Both the position numbers and the translations under genes were made by a program. Shown here piece after piece: positions 1 to 8,400 of a DNA stretch of 64,000 bases. The number at the start of each line of letters is the position of its first letter. The first letter of the stretch is position 1. Origin of the DNA: Flavobacteriales bacterium UBA6057 (lineage in GTDB: Bacteria; Bacteroidota; Bacteroidia; Flavobacteriales_G; Salibacteraceae); contig DIYJ01000007.1 in the NCBI GenBank assembly GCA_002428995.1, forward strand, positions 208,794 through 272,793. Reading direction: 5' to 3'. Under the pieces are notes generated by a model, which was not told the DNA's origin, made no database searches, and saw only the letters and a list, made by a program, of their open reading frames with translations.

Positions 1-23
1 ACTTGCACTTGCACTTGCACTTG
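1..23. repeat. Short hexanucleotide tandem repeat at window edge
   Basis: The first 23 bases are nearly four copies of ACTTGC. The array begins at the window edge, so its true length is unknown. It lies upstream of purD and has no visible coding role. It could be a variable simple repeat, but nothing else can be said. Confidence 0.6.
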
Positions 24-82
24 AATTTCCCTTCCCTCTCATTCATCCCATTCCAGAGTAGTTTATTTGCAAAAAACTCAAC

Positions 83-1366
83 ATGGATCGGATGCGTGTA
101 TTGCTATTAGGAGGTGGAGGACGAGAACATGCCCTGGCTTGGAAAATGAGCCAGAGTCCCAAGCTTGATCAACTTTTCATTGCCCCGGGCAACGGAGGTA
201 CTTCGGAGCTGGGAACCAATGTGCCGATCAAAGAAACCGACTTCGAAGCGATCAAAGAGCTCATCCTGCGCGAGGGAATTCACCTGGTAGTGGTAGGGCC
301 TGAAGCGCCTTTGGTGGCTGGTATCCGTGATTTTATGGAGGCTGACGAGAGCTTGAAAGATGTGAAAGTGCTCGGCTCGGGAAAAGCAGGAGCTGAACTG
401 GAAGGTAGCAAGGCTTTCGCCAAGCGATTCATGGAAAAGGTGGACATCCCAACAGCGCGCTACGCAGAGTTTGGAGCCGAAGAGCTGGATCAGGCGAAGG
501 CCTTTCTGGATGAAATGAAACCACCGTATGTACTCAAGGCGGATGGACTCGCGGCAGGAAAAGGAGTGCTGATCCTGGAGGATCGCGCGGAGGCAGAAAG
601 CAGCCTCGAAGATTTTTTGATCAAAGGAAAGTTTGGTGAGGCCAGTGAACGCGTAGTGATAGAAGAGTACCTGCACGGCATTGAGCTGAGTGTGTTTGTA
701 CTGACCGATGGCAACAACTATGTCATTCTTCCAGAGGCGAAAGACTACAAGAGAATAGGTGAGGGAGATACGGGTTTAAACACAGGAGGAATGGGGTCTA
801 TCTCACCCGTGCCTTTTGCAGACGCGACCTTCATGCAGCGCGTGGAAGACAGAATTGTGAAACCAACCATCCAGGGGCTGAAAAACGAAGCCATTCCCTA
901 CAACGGCTTTGTGTTCATCGGTTTAATGAATGTTGATGGTGATCCTTACGTGATCGAATACAATGTCCGCATGGGCGATCCGGAAACAGAGACGGTGATG
1001 CGCAGGATAGACGGTGATTTGCTGGAAGCCCTATGGCTCACCGCTGACAATAAAACAGCGGAAGTATCCCTCGGTGTCTCCGATGATCACTCTGCTTGTG
1101 TGATGCTGGTTTCAGGCGGCTATCCTGAGGGTTATGAAAAAGGCAAGCTCATGACCATCGAATCGGTGGAAGACGAGCAGGTTGTGATGTTCCACGCGGG
1201 CACCAAGAGAGATGAAGAAGGTTTGAAAACCTCTGGAGGAAGAGTGCTCGCAATAAGTGCCAATGCCTCAAATCGTGAGGAGGCCTTGAATAAAGCTTAT
1301 TCAGTAGTGAAGAAAGTGGACTTCGAGCGAATGAACTATCGCTCGGATATCGGATTTGATCTGTAG
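83..1366 (+). CDS. purD: Phosphoribosylamine--glycine ligase (PurD)
   Basis: This cytosolic enzyme joins glycine to 5-phosphoribosylamine with ATP, giving GAR, the second step of de novo purine synthesis. The N-terminus reads MRVLLLGGGGREHALAWK, the PurD signature. An ATP-grasp domain follows, with KADGLAAGKGV near residue 152, TGGMGSISP near 236 and the metal-binding NVRMGDPETE near 294. The 427-aa length is normal for the family. The start could be the ATG at 83 or the one at 92, which would match the usual family start exactly. A -7-like TTTATTTG lies at 62-69. purQ follows on the same strand 1.3 kb away, with two membrane-protein genes between. No oddity was seen. Confidence 0.97.
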   Translation: MDRMRVLLLGGGGREHALAWKMSQSPKLDQLFIAPGNGGTSELGTNVPIKETDFEAIKELILREGIHLVVVGPEAPLVAGIRDFMEADESLKDVKVLGSGKAGAELEGSKAFAKRFMEKVDIPTARYAEFGAEELDQAKAFLDEMKPPYVLKADGLAAGKGVLILEDRAEAESSLEDFLIKGKFGEASERVVIEEYLHGIELSVFVLTDGNNYVILPEAKDYKRIGEGDTGLNTGGMGSISPVPFADATFMQRVEDRIVKPTIQGLKNEAIPYNGFVFIGLMNVDGDPYVIEYNVRMGDPETETVMRRIDGDLLEALWLTADNKTAEVSLGVSDDHSACVMLVSGGYPEGYEKGKLMTIESVEDEQVVMFHAGTKRDEEGLKTSGGRVLAISANASNREEALNKAYSVVKKVDFERMNYRSDIGFDL

Positions 1367-1369
1367 CGC

Positions 1370-1552
1370 TTACTTGAGGGTGCCGTTCTGCTGCGCCTCG
1401 CGATTGTAGCGCCCCATCATTCGTATCCAGATGATTACCATGATGGTAATAATTGCAATGATCAACCAGTTAAACCCGTTCCCGAGCAATTCAAGAATTC
1501 CAAAAGACATTGCAATCAGTTCACCAAGACCTTCAATAAATTCCGCGTTCAT
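1370..1552 (-). CDS. Small single-pass membrane protein, 60 aa (DUF6341-like?)
   Basis: This small frame is convergent with purD, three bases after the purD stop. It has an acidic N-terminal stretch, a strongly hydrophobic helix around residues 27-47 (about 20 residues, rich in I, M and W) and a basic, polar C-terminus (RYNREAQQN), as expected for a one-pass inner-membrane protein. A short membrane-protein gene next to purD is common in Flavobacteriia. From memory this pair is annotated DUF6341 and DUF6427, but I cannot confirm family membership here. Its function is unknown. Support is the clean hydropathy pattern, the ATG start and the fit in a gap that otherwise holds nothing. Confidence 0.6.
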   Translation of the reverse strand: MNAEFIEGLGELIAMSFGILELLGNGFNWLIIAIITIMVIIWIRMMGRYNREAQQNGTLK

Positions 1553-1634
1553 CCGAATGAATTTTGCGCAAAACTAATGATCCACATCATTTGGCCGAAG
1601 CCTCCACTTAAGTTTGTGCTGAGTTTTTCAATCT

Positions 1635-2594
1635 GTGATCCGCTTTCTACAACGTTTCGATAACCTGCTGCTGCTGCTTTCGCCCATTGTTCTCATCCTT
1701 GGAGGGATTGTAGAGCTCTTGGTAGTGAAGGATATGCATGCTCTTGAGGCACTCCCGGTTTTTGATCAATTGGTGGCTGAGGGGCATTGGCTTCGCTCTT
1801 ATTGGGTGAACCTGAGCCTGTCACCATTACTCGCTTTTGCGATCTTTTTGGCGTTGAATCGCTTCATTCAAACCGATGGTTTTCTCCCTCGCTTGTCCAA
1901 CCTTCCGCTGTTCCTGGCCAGCATGGCCTACTTCCTGATTTCTTCGTTTCAGCAGCACATTTTGGTTTGGATTACCCTCTATGTTTTCATCCGCTTTCTG
2001 CGCAACTGCTTTCAGGTGATCAATGGCGGGGTAACGACCGCTAATGCTTTCAACTCAGGGCTTTTGTTGGGGCTAATGACCATCACACATCCCGTTTTGT
2101 CCATGTTCGGGTCGCTGTTTCTGCTCGCAGTTGTTTATCAGGGATTGCCGAAACTGCGCACGTTGCTTGCGATGTTGATTGGCTGGATCACGCCTTTTTA
2201 TTTTTCCGGATCTGTCTTTTACCTGCTTGACATTCCTATTCCCGAGGTTTTGGGGGCTGTTGAATGGAAGCTGTTTGATATCAGTTTGGCCGAACCGAGG
2301 CAATTCGTGTGGATCGTTTTGCTTGCGCTGATCTTATTTGTAGTGTTCAGCGAGCAGTCCATGCTCTCTTCCGCCACGCTGAAAGTCAAGAGAAAGTGGA
2401 ACATCCTTTTTCTGGCATTGGTGGTAGCTGTTTTGAGCAGCCTTTTGGTTGGTTCTCAGCTGTTCGCCATGTTTGGGCTGGTGCCTGGGGCATTGTTGCT
2501 CGGCCAGTTTTTTCAGGCTCCGCTTCGTCCCAGGGTACATGACTCGGTAGCTGTGCTTTTGTTGCTGTGCATCATCGGAGCGCAGGTGCTGTGA
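1635..2594 (+). CDS. Polytopic membrane protein (DUF6427-like)
   Basis: This 319-aa protein is hydrophobic throughout, with about eight to ten predicted membrane helices, starting with LLLLLSPIVLILGGIVELLV. No catalytic motif is visible. It starts with GTG at 1635; no better ATG lies upstream. Genes of this kind sit near purD and a tiny membrane-protein gene in many Flavobacteriia, where from memory they are called DUF6427. The arrangement here, purD / small membrane protein / this gene / purQ, agrees with that. The function is unknown. The purQ promoter begins just after its stop. Confidence 0.8.
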   Translation: MIRFLQRFDNLLLLLSPIVLILGGIVELLVVKDMHALEALPVFDQLVAEGHWLRSYWVNLSLSPLLAFAIFLALNRFIQTDGFLPRLSNLPLFLASMAYFLISSFQQHILVWITLYVFIRFLRNCFQVINGGVTTANAFNSGLLLGLMTITHPVLSMFGSLFLLAVVYQGLPKLRTLLAMLIGWITPFYFSGSVFYLLDIPIPEVLGAVEWKLFDISLAEPRQFVWIVLLALILFVVFSEQSMLSSATLKVKRKWNILFLALVVAVLSSLLVGSQLFAMFGLVPGALLLGQFFQAPLRPRVHDSVAVLLLLCIIGAQVL

Positions 2595-2607
2595 TGGCTC
2601 ATATTTC

Positions 2608-2615
2608 TACCTTTG
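2608..2615 (+). promoter_or_regulatory. Putative purQ -7 element
   Basis: TACCTTTG matches the Bacteroidota -7 consensus TAnnTTTG and lies 16 nt before the purQ ATG. No clear -33 TTTG is visible at the expected distance, so the call rests on the -7 element and its position. Confidence 0.5.
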
Positions 2616-2631
2616 TGCTTTACACTTCCCT

Positions 2632-3324
2632 ATGAAATTTGGAGTAATCACTTTCCCTGGTTCCAACTGCGATCAAGACATGATTTATGTATTGGAAACC
2701 ATCATGGGACAACAGGTGGAAAGGCTTTGGCACAAGGATACTGACCTGAAGAATGTGGATGTAGTGGTATTGCCGGGTGGCTTCTCTTATGGAGACTACC
2801 TGCGATCAGGGGCCATCGCTCGCTTTTCACCTATCATGAATGAAGTCATTGGATTTGCCAACAAAGGCGGTCGTGTTTTTGGAGTCTGCAATGGATTTCA
2901 GATCCTGTGTGAATCCGGTCTCCTGCCTGGAGCATTGCTGCATAACAGCAACCAGCAGTTTATCTGCAAGAACATTCATCTGGAGGTATCAAGCACTGAT
3001 TCGTTCATGACCAATAAGGCTCAGAAAGGGCAAGTGTTGCAAATCCCCATCGCACATGCCGAGGGACGCTATCACAACAGCGAGGATGAGCTCAAGAAGC
3101 TGGAAGACGCTGATCAGGTGTTGTTTAGATACTGCGATGCCCAGGGGAATGTCTCTGAGAGCATGAACCCCAATGGTTCTAAAAACAACATTGCTGGAGT
3201 CACCAATTCGATGCGCAATGTGATCGGAATGATGCCTCACCCGGAGCGTGCTGCGGATGCCGAATTGAGGAACGAAGACGGTAAAATCCTCTTTGAATCC
3301 ATCCTTGACGGGGTGTTGGTATGA
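2632..3324 (+). CDS. purQ: Phosphoribosylformylglycinamidine synthase subunit PurQ
   Basis: This is the glutaminase subunit of FGAM synthase. It releases ammonia from glutamine for the ATP-dependent conversion of FGAR to FGAM by PurL, with PurS as bridge. The class I amidotransferase triad is visible: Cys86 in GVCNGFQ, His203 and Glu205 in PHPER. The N-terminus (FGVITFPGSNCDQD) and the segment PGGFSYGDYLRSGAIAR are characteristic of PurQ. The 230-aa length is normal for the stand-alone subunit. purL and purS are not in the window, so the enzyme here is the split type with partners elsewhere. A TACCTTTG -7 element precedes it. Confidence 0.96.
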   Translation: MKFGVITFPGSNCDQDMIYVLETIMGQQVERLWHKDTDLKNVDVVVLPGGFSYGDYLRSGAIARFSPIMNEVIGFANKGGRVFGVCNGFQILCESGLLPGALLHNSNQQFICKNIHLEVSSTDSFMTNKAQKGQVLQIPIAHAEGRYHNSEDELKKLEDADQVLFRYCDAQGNVSESMNPNGSKNNIAGVTNSMRNVIGMMPHPERAADAELRNEDGKILFESILDGVLV

Positions 3325-3420
3325 AATAATTAACGATTTGTATTGAGCAAAATGCTTAATTGCACGTTAACTGACCTAACCAACCGCCTTCAGTTCCGAC
3401 TGAGAGAGAATCTATAAGTT

Positions 3421-5376
3421 ATGCCCGATCCAACATTCAAAGCTGGAGAATACCTTTCACAGATCACCTACCCGAAAGATCTGCGGGAGAAATTTTCGAC
3501 AGAGCAGTTACCACAGGTTTGTGACGAACTCCGCGACTTCATCATCGATGTGGTCTCTCAAAAAGGAGGGCACTTTGGAGCCAGCCTTGGAGTGGTGGAA
3601 ATGACCGTAGCGCTGCATTATGTGTTTGATACACCTTACGATCAGCTGGTGTGGGATGTAGGCCACCAGGCTTATGGGCACAAAATATTGACGGGAAGAA
3701 GAGAAGTCTTCCACACCAACAGAAAATACAAGGGGCTCAGCGGGTTCCCGAAAATCAAGGAGAGCGAATACGACACCTTCGGGGTGGGACACTCTTCAAC
3801 TTCGATTTCCGCAGCGCTCGGAATGGCCGTAGCGAATAGAAGTAGAGGACAGCTGGATCGTCACCACGTTGCTGTGATTGGCGATGGAGCCATGACCGCA
3901 GGTCTCGCATTCGAAGGACTGAATCACGCAGGTGTTGAGAATTCAAACCTCTTGGTTGTGCTCAACGACAATTGCATGAGCATTGACCCGAACGTAGGTG
4001 CACTCAAAGAATACCTGACGGACATTACCACCTCTCACACCTACAACCGTGTGAAGGATGAGGTTTGGCATCTGCTCGGAAAGATGAGCCGCTTCGGGCC
4101 CAACGCCCGCGAAATCGTTCAGAAGGTTGAGAACAGCATTAAGTCATCCTTGCTGCAACATTCCAACCTCTTCGAAAGCCTTAATTTCCGCTACTTCGGG
4201 CCCATTGACGGGCATGATGTAGTTCACATGGCGAAAGTGATGGAAGATCTGAGAGACATTCCAGGTCCGAAAATCCTTCACTGCATTACCAAGAAAGGTA
4301 AAGGATACAAACCCGCAGAGGAAGGCTCAGCTACCAAGTGGCATGCCCCCGGCATCTTCAACAAGGATACAGGGGAGATCATCAAAGTCACTCCCAAGAG
4401 TCCGCAGCCGCCTAAGTACCAAGATGTATTTGGTCACACCATCGTTGAGCTTGCCGAGAAAAATGAAAAGATTGTAGGAGTCACTCCTGCCATGCCTTCC
4501 GGCAGTTCCCTCAACATCATGATGGAGGCGATGCCAGATCGTGCTTTTGACGTTGGAATTGCAGAGCAGCATGCGGTCACCTTCTCCGCAGGTCTTGCCA
4601 CTCAGGGCATGCGCCCTTTCTGCAACATTTACTCTTCTTTCATGCAACGCGCCTATGATCAGGTGGTGCATGATGTCGCTATCCAGGAGCTACCCGTAAT
4701 TTTCTGCCTCGACAGAGCCGGAGTGGCTGGAGCTGACGGACCTACACACCACGGTGCTTACGATATTGCTTACATGCGCTGTGTGCCAAACCTTGTGGTG
4801 TCTGCTCCTATGAACGAAGAAGAGCTCAGAAACCTCATGTACACCTCTCAGCTGGAGGAAACCTCAGAACCCTTTGTAATTCGCTATCCACGAGGCCAGG
4901 GTGTGATGCCAGAATGGAAAACACCCTTCAGGAAAGTGAAGATCGGCACCGGTAGGCGTGTGAAGTCTGGTGATGATTTAGCCATCCTCAGCATTGGACA
5001 CATTGGCAATGAAGCCCTTGCGGCCGCTGAAGAACTTGACAAGGACGGTGTTTCAGCCGCTCACTACGATCTCCGCTTTGTGAAGCCGCTGGACGAGGTG
5101 TTGCTGCACGAGGTATTTGGCAAGTTCAATCATGTCATTACAGTAGAAGACGGCTGCATTCAAGGAGGCTTTGGAAGCGCTGTTCTCGAGTTCATGAGCG
5201 ACCACGGATATGCCTCTCAAGTAGTTCGATTGGGCATCCCTGATCGCGTTGTTGAGCACGGAAGTCAACCACAGTTGTATGCAGAATGTGGTTATGACAA
5301 GGAGGCGATTAAAGCCGAAGCTATTCGCTTAACCTCCGCTTCTCATCGATCAAAGTCAAATATTTCAGCAAGTTAG
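3421..5376 (+). CDS. dxs: 1-deoxy-D-xylulose-5-phosphate synthase (Dxs)
   Basis: This thiamine-diphosphate enzyme condenses pyruvate and glyceraldehyde-3-phosphate to DXP, the first step of the MEP isoprenoid pathway. The length, 651 aa, is typical. Motifs seen are GHQAYGHK (81-88), the TPP-binding GDGAMTAG (154-161) with LNDNCMSI (181-188), the transketolase-like pyrimidine-domain stretch DVGIAEQHAVTFSAGLA, and DGPTHHGAYDIAY. The C-terminal transketolase domain ends near residue 640. DXP supplies IPP/DMAPP for quinones and for the carotenoids made by crtB/crtI 40 kb away. The 96-bp gap after purQ shows no clear TAnnTTTG element. Confidence 0.97.
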   Translation: MPDPTFKAGEYLSQITYPKDLREKFSTEQLPQVCDELRDFIIDVVSQKGGHFGASLGVVEMTVALHYVFDTPYDQLVWDVGHQAYGHKILTGRREVFHTNRKYKGLSGFPKIKESEYDTFGVGHSSTSISAALGMAVANRSRGQLDRHHVAVIGDGAMTAGLAFEGLNHAGVENSNLLVVLNDNCMSIDPNVGALKEYLTDITTSHTYNRVKDEVWHLLGKMSRFGPNAREIVQKVENSIKSSLLQHSNLFESLNFRYFGPIDGHDVVHMAKVMEDLRDIPGPKILHCITKKGKGYKPAEEGSATKWHAPGIFNKDTGEIIKVTPKSPQPPKYQDVFGHTIVELAEKNEKIVGVTPAMPSGSSLNIMMEAMPDRAFDVGIAEQHAVTFSAGLATQGMRPFCNIYSSFMQRAYDQVVHDVAIQELPVIFCLDRAGVAGADGPTHHGAYDIAYMRCVPNLVVSAPMNEEELRNLMYTSQLEETSEPFVIRYPRGQGVMPEWKTPFRKVKIGTGRRVKSGDDLAILSIGHIGNEALAAAEELDKDGVSAAHYDLRFVKPLDEVLLHEVFGKFNHVITVEDGCIQGGFGSAVLEFMSDHGYASQVVRLGIPDRVVEHGSQPQLYAECGYDKEAIKAEAIRLTSASHRSKSNISAS

Positions 5377-5422
5377 GGGACAGCACTTCGTATTATTGCA
5401 CGTCTTCTATGTTGAAAAAAGC

Positions 5423-8400
5423 ATGTCAATGAGAGCAAGTTTACTTGCCCTGATCATTTCTCTATTCTCCACGTTCGGGTTTTCGCAGGTGATCAATACC
5501 TTCCCTACTTCGGATAGTTTGGAGACTTGGCCACTCTGCGGAACTACGTGTGCCTCAGTGTGTGCGTTCCCTGGAGGATGGTCAAATCAGGGAAACATTC
5601 CGTTCCTCACAGATGCCGGAGGCACTCCTACGGGTTTGACCGGCCCATCTGTGGATCACGCTCCAGGTACCGCACTTGGCCGGTACGTTTACGTAGAATC
5701 ATCCGGATGCGTGGATACAGCCATTATTGAAACTCCCTTCATAGACCTCACAAACGTGGTCGCTCCAACGTTCTCGTTTTGGTACCATCAATTCGGGATC
5801 AGCCTGATCGATTCGTTTTACATCGAAACGTCCATTGACTCTGGTGCTACCTGGAATTTCCTGCAGCACGGAGATAGCGCCAGTAACACAAGCTTGGATC
5901 AGTGGCAATTTCAGTTCGTTGATCTGAATGCCTTTGTGGGAACCATGTTGAAGATCCGGATTGCATGGCGAACGGGAAATTCGTTCCACGATTTTGCGCT
6001 GGATGATTTCCACTTCAATGCCGTGCAAGATCAGGATGCCGGTGTTGATTCCATTTATTCATCAAATGGGTATTGCCTTGGAGACACCAACGAGTTGTGC
6101 ATGGTGCTTCACAACTACGGTCAAATTCCCATTGACTCTGCTACCATCACCGTCACCATCAATGGAAATCCGTTCAACAGTCCATTCACCTACTATGGGC
6201 CGCTGCAGGCTGGTGAGGATACAACGATCTGCTTTGGAGATACACTCCTGGCCGCTGGTGATGTGCTTGAGGCCTTTGTGTCGAATGTGAACGACAATAC
6301 CCTGGACACTACACAAAGCAACGATACCGCCACCTTCACCGTTTCTATCAATCCGTTGCCCGTTGTAGATGCCGGAGTTGATACCACGGTATGCGGTCTG
6401 GACAGTGTAGTCTTGGGTGGAAATCCAAGTGGTCCTCCCGGATCCAGCTACACATGGTCGCCTATTCTGTTTGTCAACAACTTCATCATTGCCAATCCTA
6501 CAGCCTATTACATCTCACAGGGAACTTATTCCTATGAACTCGAAGTTGTGGACTCCAATGGCTGTGTCAATACGGATTCATTGCACGTTACAGTTACTCC
6601 CATTTCCACGGTGGATGCCGGGCCAGATACTACGGTATGTATCGGAGACTCGGTTGTGTTGGGCGGAAGTCCAGCCATGGACAGCAGCTTCTCAGCGCTT
6701 TGGAGCCCTGCGCAGTTTGTGAATGACGATACGCTCTTCAATCCGACAGCAGGAATCCCCTCAGCTACTTCATTCATCCTTCAGGGAGAAGATACTCTGG
6801 GATGCTTCTTCTACGATACGGTGTCGATTTCCACCTTCACCAACCCATTACTCAATCCTGGGCTGTCTACAGCGATATGTCTCGGTGATACCTTTGTTTT
6901 GGGAGGCTCACCAACAGCCACCAACTTCCAAACGATCAGCTGGACCCCGGTGGCAACACTCTCCAGCGGTTCCGTGCTGAATCCAACCGCCACTCCTCTG
7001 GATACAACCTTGTACACCGTAACCTTGGTTGACACGTTTGGTTGCACCTTCATCGACTCTCTCGAGATCACCACCATTCAAGCTCCGGTGGCTGATGCTG
7101 GGATAGACACCACGGTATGTGCCTTTGATACTTTCACCGTTGGCGGAAGTCCAACAGGAGCGAGTGGTATGTCCTTCAACTGGTCTCCCGGAACGTTGTT
7201 CAATGATTCCACCTTGGCCAACCCAAGTCTGGCTGTCACGCAGGATACCATGCTCATCGTTGAGGTGATTGATGGCACTGCAGGTTGCTCGACATTCGAC
7301 ACCGTGATGATCAGCATTCATCCGATCCCGCTTGCAGATGCAGGCGCGGACCAGGAAATCTGCCTTAACGATAGTGTCGCGCTCGGAGGAGCTCCGACAG
7401 GACCTGTGGGTGCATCCTATTTCTGGACGCCTTCAGCTCTGCTCAACGACAGCTCGCTTGCCAATCCTCAGTTCATAGCATTGGATTCAGCATGGGTGTT
7501 TTTGACCGTGATTGACTCCATCAACGGGTGTAGCAATCAAGATTCTGTGTTTGTGACAGTGAATCCGCTTCCAACAGTGGATGCCGGCCCTGATCAGTCT
7601 ATTTGTGACGGTGATTCAACAGCACTCGGAACGAGTCCTACGTCTCCAACAGCGGTTGCTTTCCTCTGGACCCCGGCTACTGGGTTGGACACTGCGACCA
7701 TCGCGAATCCATCGGCATTTCCTTCTGTTACCACTACGTATCAAATTCTCGTGACTGACTCCAACGGCTGTCAGGCACTTGATTCAATGACCCTCACCGT
7801 AGATACCATTCCGGTGCCTGTGTTGTCGAATCCAGCGCCTATCTGTTTTGGTGATTCGGCACAGCTCAATGCCTCTGGTGGGACAAACTACTTCTGGAGT
7901 CCGGTGACAGGTTTGGATGATCCTGCGATCAGCAACCCTAAAGCTTCTCCACCCACTACTACGCTCTATAGCGTTAACGTGATTGACGGAAATGGTTGCA
8001 GCGATACTGCACAAATCACCTTGGTAGTAGATACACTCCCCGTGGTAAGCGCAGGACTTGATCAAGCGCTGTGTGATGGAGACATTGGAATGTTACAGGC
8101 TACCGGAGCACTGACCTATCAGTGGTCTCCTACAGCCTTCCTGACGAATCCAAACTCAGCCAATACGCAAGCGGCTCCACCCTTCGATTTCTCTTACGAG
8201 GTTACCGGTACGGATGGAAATGGCTGTGAGGCCAGCGACTCGATCAACCTGTTCGTGAACTTCCTTCCGCAGGTCGATGCCGGTCCTGATGTTACGGTTT
8301 GCCTCAACGACTCTGTGGTAGTCGGGGGAACTCCAACGGGCCCTCCGGGAGCCACTTTTGTATGGAGCCCAGGCACCTATGATGATAATACCCTCGCCAA

